A DNA stretch of 64,000 nt from Deefgea salmonis (GTDB lineage: Bacteria > Pseudomonadota > Gammaproteobacteria > Burkholderiales > Chitinibacteraceae): assembly GCF_020531905.1 (NCBI RefSeq), contig NZ_JAJAWG010000002.1, forward strand, positions 310,001 to 374,000, read 5' to 3'. This document shows positions 44,760 to 54,076 of the stretch, one piece after another (position 1 is the stretch's first letter; every line of letters begins with the position of its first letter). The position numbers were made by a program, and so were the translations under genes. The notes beneath the pieces were generated by a model. It ran no database searches and was not told the origin of the DNA. It saw nothing but the letters and a program-made list of their open reading frames with translations.

Positions 44760-46136
44760 ATGAATCCAGATAAAACCCCCACCGCCGTATCCACTGAACT
44801 GCCGCCAGCGCCGGTGAGTTTTTGGCAGGCATTTTGGTTTTGGTTAAAACTCGGTTTGATTAGTTTTGGCGGGCCTGCTGGGCAAATCGCCATCATGCAC
44901 CAAGAGCTGGTTGAGCGTCGGCGCTGGATTTCAGAAAAACGTTTTTTGCACGCGCTGAATTATTGCATGGTGTTGCCCGGCCCCGAGGCGCAGCAATTGG
45001 CGACGTATATCGGCTGGTTGCTGCACACAACGCGAGGGGGTATTGCCGCAGGAGTGTTATTTGTATTGCCTTCGCTGGTAATACTAATTGTATTGTCGTG
45101 GCTGTATATTGCGTTTGGCGATGTGCCGCTAGTGGCGGGCTTGTTCTACGGGATTAAGCCGGCGGTGACAGCGATTGTGCTGCAAGCGGCGCATCGCATT
45201 GGCTCGCGCGCACTGAAAAACAATCTGTTGTGGGGCATTGCCGGCGCGTCGTTTGTGGCGATTTTTGCGTTAAATGTGCCGTTTCCATTGATTGTTGCCG
45301 CCGCTGCGGTGCTGGGTTATTTGGGCGGCAAATTCGCGCCCGACAAATTTAAAACCGGCGGTGGGCATGGCAAAACGGGGGCATCTTACGGCGCGGCGCT
45401 GATTGACGACCATACCCCAACGCCTGCACACGCGATGTTTAGCTGGTCACGCTTAGTTAAAATCATCGTTATCGGTGCGCTGCTGTGGCTGGTGCCGATG
45501 GCGGTACTGATGGCGTATTTCGGCTGGCAACACACCTTCACGCAAATGGCGTGGTTCTTTACCAAAGCCGCGCTGCTGACGTTTGGCGGGGCGTATGCGG
45601 TGCTGCCGTATGTGTATCAAGGCGCGGTGATGGATTTCCAATGGCTGACGCCCACGCAAATGATCGATGGTTTGGCGCTGGGTGAAACCACGCCCGGGCC
45701 GTTGATTATGGTGGTGGCGTTTGTTGCTTTTATCGGCGGCTATACCCAAGCGCTGTTTGGGCCTGAATCGGTATTTTTAGCCGGGGCGCTCGCCGCTTGT
45801 TTGGTGACATGGTTTACTTTTTTGCCGTCATTTTTGTTTATTTTTGCTGGCGGCCCGTTGATTGAAACCACCCACAATGATTTGAAATTTACCGCGCCTT
45901 TAACGGCGATTACGGCGGCAGTGGTCGGGGTGATTGTGAATCTGGCGCTGTTTTTTGGCTACCACGTATGGTGGCCAACCGGCTTTGCTGGCGGCATGGT
46001 CAGCTCAGTCGATTGGATCGCCGTATCGATCTCCAGCGCCGCGGCCATCGCTTTATTTAAATACCAACGCAATGTCATTCATGTGATTGCCGCCAGTGCG
46101 GTGTTGGGTTTATTGCTGAAAACGGGTTTGCAGTAA
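44760..46136 (+). CDS. chrA: Chromate transporter ChrA (two-domain CHR family)
   Basis: This 458-residue inner-membrane protein expels chromate or a related oxyanion. Both CHR halves are visible: LGLISFGGPAGQIAIMHQEL with CMVLPGPEAQQLATYIGW in the first, and ALLTFGGAYAVLPYVYQGAV with LALGETTPGPLIMVVAFVAF in the second. The ATG at 44760 has a GGAAA site. It is a stand-alone gene without chrB. Confidence 0.95.
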   Translation: MNPDKTPTAVSTELPPAPVSFWQAFWFWLKLGLISFGGPAGQIAIMHQELVERRRWISEKRFLHALNYCMVLPGPEAQQLATYIGWLLHTTRGGIAAGVLFVLPSLVILIVLSWLYIAFGDVPLVAGLFYGIKPAVTAIVLQAAHRIGSRALKNNLLWGIAGASFVAIFALNVPFPLIVAAAAVLGYLGGKFAPDKFKTGGGHGKTGASYGAALIDDHTPTPAHAMFSWSRLVKIIVIGALLWLVPMAVLMAYFGWQHTFTQMAWFFTKAALLTFGGAYAVLPYVYQGAVMDFQWLTPTQMIDGLALGETTPGPLIMVVAFVAFIGGYTQALFGPESVFLAGALAACLVTWFTFLPSFLFIFAGGPLIETTHNDLKFTAPLTAITAAVVGVIVNLALFFGYHVWWPTGFAGGMVSSVDWIAVSISSAAAIALFKYQRNVIHVIAASAVLGLLLKTGLQ

Positions 46137-46428
46137 GGCACGGCTGGCCGCGGCCGGAATCGATACAGGGTGCTTGTCGCGGCCAGCGGCGTTGTGGCAA
46201 GCGCATAAATGACGGCGGATGAGATCGTGATTCGCCGCGAAAATCGCCCCCGCGTGGCGACAAACCAAACATCAATCGGTTCTCGATGGATTTAACGCCG
46301 TAGCAGTAGCAGTAGTAGCATGTTGCTTGCGCGTTGTTTGAAGCGTGTTTTCTGTGTTGGCTAGTTCATGGTGTTATAGTCATCTTCGAGTCAGTATTTT
46401 TAATGCGTTGATTAATCAGGAGTCAGCC

Positions 46429-47802
46429 ATGCACGTTATTCGATCCTCTCTTACCAAGCCTTTTTCGGCGGCGCTGACCGCTTTTTTACTCGCTTGGCCA
46501 ACTTTGGCGCACAGCGCCGATCTACCATTAGCGCCTGCGGTGCTGGCGCAATTGAATGCGGTGGTTGATCAGGATAATCCACGGTTGCTGGCGATATTTA
46601 AAGATTTACATCAGCATCCAGAGTTGGCTTTTACCGAGGTGCGCACCGCTGCAATTGTGGCCAAAGAACTCAAACAGTTGGGTTTTAGCGTCACCGAAGG
46701 CATCGCCAAAACTGGGGTGGTGGGGGTATTAAAAAATGGCCCGGGCCCGACGGTGTGGTTTCGTGCCGACATGGATGCGATTTCGGTTAAAGAAGCCACT
46801 GGACTCGCGTATTCGCCCAAGCAAAAACAAAAGCTGGCCGATGGCAGTGAAGTCGATGTGATGCATGCTTGCGGGCATGACGCGCATATTACGTGGTTGC
46901 TGGGCATGGCCAAGGCGATGGTGGCGCTACGTAAAGACTGGTCGGGCACCTTGGTGGTGTATGCCCAGCCCGCAGAAGAAGTCGGTTTGGGCGCGCAAGC
47001 CATGGTCGATGATCAGCTGTGGGAGCGGGGGTTTGCTAAGCCCGATTATGCATTTGGCGCGCACACTGCGCCGGGGCCTGTGGGCTATGTATCCAGCTCG
47101 GCGGGAGTTCGAATGGCCGGGGTCGATCAGCTCGACATTACCTTTAAAGGGATTGGTGGGCATGGCTCAACGCCGCAAATGACGATTGATCCGATTGTCA
47201 TGTCGGCTCAGGCGGTCTTGGCGTATCAAACGATTATTAGCCGCAATCTTGACCCGCAAGCTGCGGCGGTGCTGTCTGTTGGCGCGATTGAAGCTGGGCG
47301 CGACAATAATGTGATCCCTGAAACGGCGCTGCTTAAGCTCAATTTGCGTTGGTTTACCCCCGAAGTGAGGGCGCAAATATTGCGCCGAATTGATGAAATT
47401 AATCAAGGCATCGCCGTGGCTGCCGGCGTACCCGCCGATAAAATGCCGGTGCGGACGATGAAAGGGCACTCTGGCCCGTTGATTAATCAGCGTGAATTGG
47501 TCGAAACGATTAATCCTGCGCTGGTGCAGTTATTGGGCGCCGATCAAGTGATCGATCAGTTTCCGGCGGTGATGGGCTCGGAGGACTTTCAAGAAGTCTT
47601 TAACTTACACCAAACCCCATATGTGTTTATCTTGGTGGGGGTGGCACCGCTAGCGCAATTTACCGCTGCGCGTGCGAAGGGACAGCCTTTTCCTTACTCA
47701 AATCACAATCCTAACTTTTTTGTCGATTTAGCGGCGATTCCAATTGGGGTAAAAGCCAATGCCGTTGCCGCTTTGAGCGTATTGAAAAAAACACCGCAAT
47801 AA
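46429..47802 (+). CDS. Secreted M20-family amidohydrolase
   Basis: This 457-residue protein starts with a signal peptide (residues 1-27, ending AHSA) and then has the M20D amidohydrolase features: HQHPELAFTEVRTA, VWFRADMDAI, HACGHDAHITWLLG with metal-binding residues, and VMGSEDFQEVF near the C-terminus. It would deacylate N-acyl amino acids or hippurate-like amides in the periplasm. The ATG at 46429 has an AGGAG site. The 46137-46428 gap holds no gene. Confidence 0.9.
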   Translation: MHVIRSSLTKPFSAALTAFLLAWPTLAHSADLPLAPAVLAQLNAVVDQDNPRLLAIFKDLHQHPELAFTEVRTAAIVAKELKQLGFSVTEGIAKTGVVGVLKNGPGPTVWFRADMDAISVKEATGLAYSPKQKQKLADGSEVDVMHACGHDAHITWLLGMAKAMVALRKDWSGTLVVYAQPAEEVGLGAQAMVDDQLWERGFAKPDYAFGAHTAPGPVGYVSSSAGVRMAGVDQLDITFKGIGGHGSTPQMTIDPIVMSAQAVLAYQTIISRNLDPQAAAVLSVGAIEAGRDNNVIPETALLKLNLRWFTPEVRAQILRRIDEINQGIAVAAGVPADKMPVRTMKGHSGPLINQRELVETINPALVQLLGADQVIDQFPAVMGSEDFQEVFNLHQTPYVFILVGVAPLAQFTAARAKGQPFPYSNHNPNFFVDLAAIPIGVKANAVAALSVLKKTPQ

Positions 47803-47998
47803 GCACGACCGCTGGATGGCTTCGTCTCGCGCGGCTCAATCAGGCCGCGCAGAGCGAGGCGACATCGCCGATTGCTTGATGCCAATGAATTTCAAAGTCT
47901 TCGTCATCAAATAGACATGTATGTTTCAGCTAAAACCATGCAAAATAGCAAGGTAAAGTGTTTATACGGTTTATATCTTTTTATTGATGGAGCTTTTG

Positions 47999-48763
47999 AT
48001 GACTAAATCTACAAATCCAGCGTTGGCGAGCGAGCAAGACCCAAAAAAGGCCGTAGAAATCCCAGCAACACCAGCGCCTGCCGCAGCGCCAACGACCGCG
48101 CCAAAAACCAGCGCCAGCACTGCGCGTAAACCGACCACGCGCCGCGCTCGAACTACGCCAGCAACACCGACTACTAGCACCGCGCAAGCGAGCGCCGTTG
48201 TGGTTGAGCCGTCAGCGCCAAGCGTGGCCAAGGCCAGCCCCGCTGCTGCGAGCAAAACCGCTGCGCGCAAGCCCGTCGTAACTAAAACCGCCACAACTAA
48301 AACCACCGCAGCAAGACCCGCCGCAGCCAAAGCCGATACCAGCAAAGCCGATATCACCCAAGCCAGTTCGGTCGCCGAAGTGCCCATGGCCAAAGTCAGC
48401 AGTAAACGCAAAGCCACCGCCTCAGTCGATGATATGGAAGCATTGGCCACGCATTTACTCAGTGAGCAATCGAGCGCCGCGCCGCAAGTTAAAATGGGTA
48501 AAAAACTCGATAAAGCCAGCCAGTTGCCCGCAAAAAAAGCAGCTAAAAAAGCCAAATTGATTCGCGATAGTTTTACCTTCCCCGAAGCCGACTACGCCTT
48601 GATTGCCGCCTTAAAGCAGCGGGTGATTGGTGCCGGACTTGAAGTGAAAAAAAGCGAATTGATTCGTGCTGGCTTAAATGCCTTAACCGCCTTAGCCGAT
48701 CAAGAGCTGCATCAAATGCTGCAGCAGCTAGAAAAAATCAAAACCGGCCGCCCAGCCAAATAA
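47999..48763 (+). CDS. Histone H1-like Ala/Lys-rich protein with C-terminal ribbon-helix-helix-like domain
   Basis: This 254-residue protein has a long low-complexity N-terminal region (residues 1-175) of alanine, lysine, threonine and proline, including AAKPADTSK-like units, resembling bacterial H1-like DNA-binding proteins. The C-terminus (about 190-254) is ordered: RDSFTFPEADYALIAALKQR, then VKKSELIRAGLNAL, which fits a ribbon-helix-helix DNA-binding domain. It probably binds DNA and may help organise the nucleoid. The ATG at 47999 has a GGAG site. Repeat length is likely to vary between strains. Confidence 0.7.
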   Translation: MTKSTNPALASEQDPKKAVEIPATPAPAAAPTTAPKTSASTARKPTTRRARTTPATPTTSTAQASAVVVEPSAPSVAKASPAAASKTAARKPVVTKTATTKTTAARPAAAKADTSKADITQASSVAEVPMAKVSSKRKATASVDDMEALATHLLSEQSSAAPQVKMGKKLDKASQLPAKKAAKKAKLIRDSFTFPEADYALIAALKQRVIGAGLEVKKSELIRAGLNALTALADQELHQMLQQLEKIKTGRPAK

Positions 48764-48828
48764 GGGTATTGCTTTAAAGGCTTTTAAATATAAATCCTGC
48801 AGGCATATACCCAATAAAAAAGGGGGAT

Positions 48829-49093
48829 GTTCAGATTACGTGTTGATGGTTTTAAGTGCCTGCGGCACATTGTTTTACAGTCGCAGTCCGCGACGGGGAC
48901 CCTATTTTCTTTGACTCGCCAAAGAAAATAGGGGAAAAGAAAGGCGACCCGAGCGCGCCCAGCTCCGCTGTGCCCTCGATTGTCGTGAGCCAAACGATAA
49001 AACCGTTTGTCTCTCTCCTCACTCGGTGCGCTTAAACGGGATTTTAAGCCCCAGCTCAACGAGCGCGGCACAGCATCCACACCAAATCTGAAC
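48829..49093 (-). repeat. 265-bp MITE-like repeat, copy 2 (full length, inverted)
   Basis: This copy has exactly the length of copy 1 (5922-6186) and is inverted relative to it: it starts GTTCAGATTACGTGTTG and ends CAAATCTGAAC. Sequence identity is high throughout, including the CGATTGTCGTGAGCCAAACG block and the central hairpin. It lies just after the H1-like gene and before a bidirectional terminator. Confidence 0.85.
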
Positions 49094-49102
49094 ATTGCCT
49101 AA

Positions 49103-49132
49103 AAAAAAGCGAAACCGAAGTTTCGCTTTTTT
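49103..49132. terminator. Bidirectional terminator between the H1-like gene and prlC
   Basis: AAAAAAGCGAAAC and GTTTCGCTTTTTT flank a short loop with a T-run on both strands. Confidence 0.85.
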
Positions 49133-49195
49133 ATTACCGTTTCACATTGATCTTCGCGCGCTTTGCAGCAAGCAGCGCTGGGCAGCGTGATCGAC

Positions 49196-51241
49196 TTATT
49201 CGGTCAAACCATTGTGGCGTAGCAGCGCATCAATCGCTGGTGCGCGGCCACGGAAGGCGGCGAACGACTCGGCTGCAGGGCGTGAGCCACCGACGGCTAA
49301 AATTTCTTTACGGAAACGTGCGCCGACTTCGGCATTCACTACGCTGCTGCTGGTTTGATCCGCAGCTTCTTCAAATGCTGCGTAGGCATCGGCGCTGAGT
49401 ACTTCGGCCCATTTATAGCTGTAATACCCTGCGGCATAACCGCCAGCAAAAATATGGCTAAACGATTGCGGGAAGCGGTTGTATTCCGGTGGCAATGGCA
49501 GCGCCAATTCTTGCTGCACCGCTTGGGCAAAGGCGCTTAAATCTCCGGCAGAAACCGCTTCGGATTTTTGATGCAAAGCCATATCAAAAATCGAGAAATA
49601 CAATTGGCGTTGCAAGCCAGAGCCGCTATGGAAGTTTTTTGCCGCCAACATTTTATCGAACAATGGGCGGGGTATTGCTTCGCCGGTATCGGTGTGATGC
49701 GTCAGCGCAGGCAATACCTGCCATTCCCAGCAGAAGTTCTCCATAAACTGGCTTGGCAATTCCACTGCATCCCATTCCACGCCGCTAATGCCTGAAACTT
49801 CCAATTCATCGACTTCAGTCAGCAAATGATGCAGCGCATGGCCCATTTCGTGGAACAGCGTAATCACATCGTCGTGTGGCAACATCGCATCTTTGCCGTC
49901 CACGCCGCTGGCGAAATTACACACAATCAGCGCCACTGGCGTTTGCACGGTGCCATCCGCGCGCAATTTACGGCCGCGCACATCATTCATCCACGCGCCG
50001 CCTTGCTTGCCTTCGCGGGCATGCAAATCCATATACAGGCCACCGACCAAACTGCCGTCATTGTTCTTGAGATCAAAGTAGCGTACATCGGTATGCCACA
50101 CTGGGGCTTGGCTCGCAACGAACTGCAGGCCATACAGCTCAGAAATCAATTTAAATAAGCCAGTCAGCACTGTTGGCTCGGTGAAGTATTGTTTTACTTC
50201 TTGCTCGCTAAACGAGTATTTTTGCTCGCGCAGGCGCTCAGACACCAAGGCCACATCCCAAGCTTGCAGCTTTTCAATGCCAAATTCAGCCTTAGCAAAG
50301 CTTTCAAGCTCGGCACGATCGGCCAGCATAAACGGCTTGGCGCGTTGGGCCAAATCGCTTAAAAAGGCTATGACTTGCTGTGGGCTATCGGCCATTTTAG
50401 TGACCAGTGATTCTTCGCCAAAATTCTTAAAGCCCAATAAAGTCGCCGCTTCTTGGCGTAGCGCCAAGATTTCTGGGATCAATTTACCGTTATCCCATTC
50501 AGCCTTGCCAAATTCCGAAGCGCGGGTGGAATACGCTTTATACAGTTGCTCGCGCAAAGCGCGATTTTGCACGTATTGCATTACCGGCATATACGACGGC
50601 ATTTTTAGCGTGATTTTGTAGCCGTCTTTTTCGTCGGCTTTTGCCGCCGCTGCCGCAGCCGAAAGGTTATCGGCTGGCAAGCCAGTCAATTCTGCCGCAG
50701 TGACATACAGCGCAAAATCATCAGTGGCATCGAGTACGTTTTGCGAGAATTTAGTCGTGAGCTCAGATAGTTTTTCTTCGATATCTTTAAAGCGATCTTT
50801 TTGCTCAGTTGGTAATTCCGCGCCCGACAAGACAAAGCCGCGAATCGCATCATCAATCACCGTTTTGCGGGTTGGATTTAAGCTGGCGTATTCGCGCTCT
50901 TTCACCGCTTTGTATAGTGCGAATAGCTTTTCGTTTTGGCCGATTTCAGTAAAAAAGTTTGAAATCCGTGGAATATTGGCGTTATACACTTCGCGCAATT
51001 CGGGTGAATTGACCACCGATTCCAAATGCGCCACCACCCCCCAAGCGCGGCCAAGGTTTTCGAGCGGGGCTTCGAGCACACTCAAACTATCCCAAGACGC
51101 ATCGCTAATTTGCTCAGCTTGGGCAATTGCCGCCGCCGCAGTGGCTAACAAAATATCCAGCGCCGGATTCACGTGTTCAGGTTTGACTTCGCTGTAGCGC
51201 GGTAAATCGGCAAAATCGAGTAGGGGATTGGCTTGGGTCAT
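49196..51241 (-). CDS. prlC: Oligopeptidase A (M3 family metallopeptidase)
   Basis: This 681-residue cytoplasmic zinc peptidase degrades short peptides, including cleaved signal peptides. It has the M3 motif TLFHEMGHALHHL near residue 465 with the downstream glutamate in GVEWDAVELPSQFMEN, and the C-terminal FSHIFAGGYAAGYYSYKWAE segment typical of oligopeptidase A. The ATG at 51241 gives family length; an upstream extension runs into a CAGAGG repeat. Confidence 0.95.
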   Translation of the reverse strand: MTQANPLLDFADLPRYSEVKPEHVNPALDILLATAAAAIAQAEQISDASWDSLSVLEAPLENLGRAWGVVAHLESVVNSPELREVYNANIPRISNFFTEIGQNEKLFALYKAVKEREYASLNPTRKTVIDDAIRGFVLSGAELPTEQKDRFKDIEEKLSELTTKFSQNVLDATDDFALYVTAAELTGLPADNLSAAAAAAKADEKDGYKITLKMPSYMPVMQYVQNRALREQLYKAYSTRASEFGKAEWDNGKLIPEILALRQEAATLLGFKNFGEESLVTKMADSPQQVIAFLSDLAQRAKPFMLADRAELESFAKAEFGIEKLQAWDVALVSERLREQKYSFSEQEVKQYFTEPTVLTGLFKLISELYGLQFVASQAPVWHTDVRYFDLKNNDGSLVGGLYMDLHAREGKQGGAWMNDVRGRKLRADGTVQTPVALIVCNFASGVDGKDAMLPHDDVITLFHEMGHALHHLLTEVDELEVSGISGVEWDAVELPSQFMENFCWEWQVLPALTHHTDTGEAIPRPLFDKMLAAKNFHSGSGLQRQLYFSIFDMALHQKSEAVSAGDLSAFAQAVQQELALPLPPEYNRFPQSFSHIFAGGYAAGYYSYKWAEVLSADAYAAFEEAADQTSSSVVNAEVGARFRKEILAVGGSRPAAESFAAFRGRAPAIDALLRHNGLTE

Positions 51242-51292
51242 GGTTGGTCTCGGGTAGAATGGCTTTAATTGAAAGTTTGTAAAAAGCTTTTT

Positions 51293-51416
51293 ACCACAGA
51301 GGCACAGAGGCACAGAGAAAACCAATTTAAGGGTGAGGTGTTTGGTTAAAAATCATTCCCCAGACACCTGAACCTGCATCTTACGTTTTTCCTCTGTGTC
51401 TTTGTGCCTCTGTGGT
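51293..51416. repeat. CAGAGG hairpin repeat, copy 3
   Basis: ACCACAGAGGCACAGAGG on the left and CCTCTGTG...CTCTGTGGT on the right form an inverted repeat around an unrelated 75-base interior. It lies between the divergent prlC and gamma-carbonic anhydrase genes. Confidence 0.75.
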
Positions 51417-51495
51417 GGGTTTTTAATGTGCTTGCAGATCGCAAGTTTTGATCATTATTAAATGGGCGTGAGTCGCCTTAATTCAAGGAGCAACA

Positions 51496-52032
51496 ATGTC
51501 GATTGAACAATTTGACGGTATCCACCCAGAAATCGGCGCCGGAGCTTGGGTACACGCGCAAGCGAGTGTGATTGGTGAAGTCAAACTCGGTGACAACGTC
51601 TCAATTTGGCCGGGCGCTGTGCTGCGTGGCGATGTGAATCATATCCACGTTGGCAAAGACAGCAATGTGCAAGACAACAGCGTGCTACACACCACCCACA
51701 AACGCCCTGATGATCCACTTGGCGCACCACTGATGATCGGCGAGCGTGTCACCATCGGCCACGGCGTGATGCTGCACGGCTGCACCATCGGTAATGAATG
51801 CCTCATCGGCATGGGCACCATCGTGCTCGATCGCGCCATCATCGAAGACCACGTGATGATCGGCGCCGGATCCTTAGTGCCACCAAATAAAGTATTACGC
51901 TCGGGCTATTTGTATATGGGCCGACCGGTGAAAGAAGTGCGGGAATTAAGCGCTGATGAAATTAAGCATTTTGCTTATTCGGCAGCGCATTATGTGCGGT
52001 TGATGGGGAAGTATGTGGGGAATTTTTTATAG
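51496..52032 (+). CDS. Gamma-carbonic anhydrase family protein (YrdA-like)
   Basis: This 178-residue protein is a left-handed beta-helix of hexapeptide repeats (VSIWPGAVLRGDVNHI, ERVTIGHGVMLHGCTIG, CLIGMGTIVLDRAIIED). Metal-binding histidines of the gamma-class are visible in NSVLHTTH, TIGHG and MLHGC. Enzyme activity in this subgroup is variable. The ATG at 51496 has an AAGGAG site. Confidence 0.9.
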   Translation: MSIEQFDGIHPEIGAGAWVHAQASVIGEVKLGDNVSIWPGAVLRGDVNHIHVGKDSNVQDNSVLHTTHKRPDDPLGAPLMIGERVTIGHGVMLHGCTIGNECLIGMGTIVLDRAIIEDHVMIGAGSLVPPNKVLRSGYLYMGRPVKEVRELSADEIKHFAYSAAHYVRLMGKYVGNFL

Positions 52033-52098
52033 ATTCGGATTTGATTTTTAGTATTTGGGGTTATACATGTGCATCAACGATATTTAAGGACAAAGGTT

Positions 52099-52797
52099 AT
52101 GAGATTTGTTTTTTTATTTGCAGTTATTGCCCTTACTTTAACTGGCTGTGCTAGTAATAGTGGCCGCTTTGGTATTAATTCATTCAATGCTGGGAATGCG
52201 GTAACAGACCCCGATGAGAAGCTGCAGTTTTACACCAAGGCTTTTGAAGAGGCTAAAACTGCAGAAGTTAAAGGAATGGCTGCTAATAATATTGGAGCAG
52301 TTTATATATCAAAAATGAAGCTAGAAAAAAGAAGAAGCTCTGAGCAATACAAATTAAAATGGGAAGGGATAAAATGGTATGCGCTTGCAGCTCGTTATGG
52401 TAACAAAATGGCAATTCAAAATTTAGAAGGAGCCGGTGAAAAAATACCAGAGCCAGATCTCGCTAATTATAAAGAAAATAGCCAAGACTCACAGGTTAGC
52501 AATGACGTTATAACATTGTTACTTCAAGTTGCAGGAGGGCTGGCGCAAGGGTATGCCAATGCAAACACCAATTCTTATGATTCATCTTCAGGTGCATTTA
52601 ACCCTGAATTAAGTACTGGGAAGCTAAACATATCAAGAAAAGATGATAATTTTTATGAAGTTACCAATACAAGCAACACAATTAAAACAAAATTTTGCTT
52701 TGAGTATGTGTATTACGAAGATGTTACTTACGTTAAAAACTTGTCGAAATTATTTTTTAAAAATGGAAAGTCTTGTGATGTTGATGCCATTTATTAA
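52099..52797 (+). CDS. Lipoprotein with a Sel1-like repeat region
   Basis: This 232-residue protein has a lipobox (ALTLTGC, cysteine near residue 16). The N-terminal half has helices resembling Sel1/TPR repeats (AANNIGAVYISKMK, GIKWYALAARYGNKMAI), then a region with YGYAN-like low complexity, and a C-terminal beta-rich part with two cysteines. It is AT-rich compared with its neighbours, suggesting transfer. Function unknown. Confidence 0.6.
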   Translation: MRFVFLFAVIALTLTGCASNSGRFGINSFNAGNAVTDPDEKLQFYTKAFEEAKTAEVKGMAANNIGAVYISKMKLEKRRSSEQYKLKWEGIKWYALAARYGNKMAIQNLEGAGEKIPEPDLANYKENSQDSQVSNDVITLLLQVAGGLAQGYANANTNSYDSSSGAFNPELSTGKLNISRKDDNFYEVTNTSNTIKTKFCFEYVYYEDVTYVKNLSKLFFKNGKSCDVDAIY

Positions 52798-53365
52798 ATA
52801 AGCACTGTAGGTACGATTAGCGAAGCGTAATCGTACGCATGTGTCCATTCCCCCGATTTCGCTTTGCTCTATCGGGGCTACGGAACTGATAAAGTCCAAC
52901 GTTTACCGCGAGTATTGATGCAAACAAAACCGCTGGATTATTCCAGCGGTTTTGTTGTTTATGCGGCTGCGCCGCGTGGTTTTGGTGCGCGTTCCGCCGC
53001 GCGGGCGGGAAGGGGCCTTTGCTTCTGCAAAGCCCCCTTCACCCCAAAGCAGCCCCCGGTATCTGCGCCGACTTCGTCGGTGCCCTCGCTGCGGACAATC
53101 GAGGCGGTTGCGCTCAAAACTCGGCCTGCGGCCTCAAACAATGAGCGCAAAAACCCCGCCCCGCTTGTTCCTCGCTCGGCTTGATACAGGGGATAGAAAA
53201 CCATAATTCCACCATTGGCGTGCTTGGTTTCGTGCTGGTGCTGGGTCAGCATGGCTGGGTTCGGGTTCGGGTTCGGGTTCGGGTTCGGGTCTGTGATGGT
53301 ATTTTCTTGTAGACCTTGAATTACAAAGCGTTGCTGGCAATACATCTAAATATGATCTTGATCGT
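52798..53365. repeat. Repeat-rich intergenic region with several small palindromes
   Basis: No convincing gene is seen. GTACGATTA and TAATCGTAC (52811-52836) form a hairpin of a type common in proteobacterial intergenic repeats; CCCCGAT/ATCGGGG follows at 52852-52880. From 52942 on, long GC-rich segments of another dispersed repeat read through all frames. At 53256-53289 there are five copies of GGGTTC in a row (the last one varies). Confidence 0.6.
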
Positions 53366-53620
53366 GGGTCTGGGGCTTGAGATCCCGTCCAAGCGCACCG
53401 AGTGCGAAGCGAGACGAACAGTTTTATCGTTTGGCTTGCGACAATCGAGGGCATCGGGGACCGATGCGCGCTCGGGTCGCCTTTCTTTCGCCTACCTTGC
53501 TTTGGCGAAGCAAAGAAAGGTAGGTGCCGCGCGGCATGAGCGCGACTTCCTGCGAAAGAACACGGTCTTGTACCGCGAACGGCGCAATAGCATAGGGTGC
53601 TGAAAGCGACGCGAACGCAC
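53366..53620 (+). repeat. Distant relative of the 265-bp repeat
   Basis: The block TCTGGGGCTTGAGATCCCGT, then CAAGCGCACCGAG and CGTTTGGCTTGCGACAATCG are shared with the 265-bp element, and a GCCTTTCTTTC...GAAAGGTAGG hairpin lies where that element has its own. The outer inverted repeats are missing, so this is a degenerate or different subfamily copy. Confidence 0.6.
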
Positions 53621-53719
53621 CGTTGCAATGGTTATTTGCACCGCATACGGCGCAATTGGCGGTGAAATTTAAAACCGTCAGATCATTCTGGCGGTTTTTT
53701 TATGTGCTGCGTTGTGGGT

Positions 53720-54076
53720 TTAAAACTTAATGCACGGGCGGCCAGCGGCGAGGGCGTAGCAGGGGCAGTTGTCGAATGTGCCGTTGGGATTGACGACTAA
53801 ACGATGGGCGTCGATTTTGCACCAGCGTTGGCTGCTGGGCTCTTGTGCATGGTCGATGTCTAGGCTGTTGCTGCTGCTTTCTCCGGCGGCAACGAAGTAG
53901 AATGCGCTATTGTCATCCCACACTTTGACTGGTTTTTGGCTGTGATTGATCACTCGACCATTGAGCGGCCATGGCCAATGACCATCGTGCTCTTTTTCTT
54001 TGAGGATAAAAAAAGCCATTGCCACACCGAGGAGGCTCAAGGCGATGAGCGAAAAAAAGAAAGTCTTTGCAGTCAT
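53720..54076 (-). CDS. Small secreted/anchored protein, paralogue of 62309-62614
   Basis: This 118-residue protein has a hydrophobic N-terminus (residues 5-24) and then a domain shared with the protein at 62309-62614: WPWPLNGRVINHSQKPVKVWD, an AAGESS segment, DIDHAQEPSS, RWCKID and a final CPC. Shared cysteines suggest a disulfide. The family is unknown to me. It would lie in the periplasm, possibly anchored by the uncleaved N-terminus. Confidence 0.65.
   Translation of the reverse strand: MTAKTFFFSLIALSLLGVAMAFFILKEKEHDGHWPWPLNGRVINHSQKPVKVWDDNSAFYFVAAGESSSNSLDIDHAQEPSSQRWCKIDAHRLVVNPNGTFDNCPCYALAAGRPCIKF

Noticed and set aside
47971-48555. 194-residue alanine-rich frame on the minus strand
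   Set aside because: Shadow of the H1-like gene; its composition is a mirror of the Ala/Lys/Thr codons.
53134-53628. 164-residue minus-strand frame
   Set aside because: Runs through three different repeats including the GGGTTC array, with no family resemblance.
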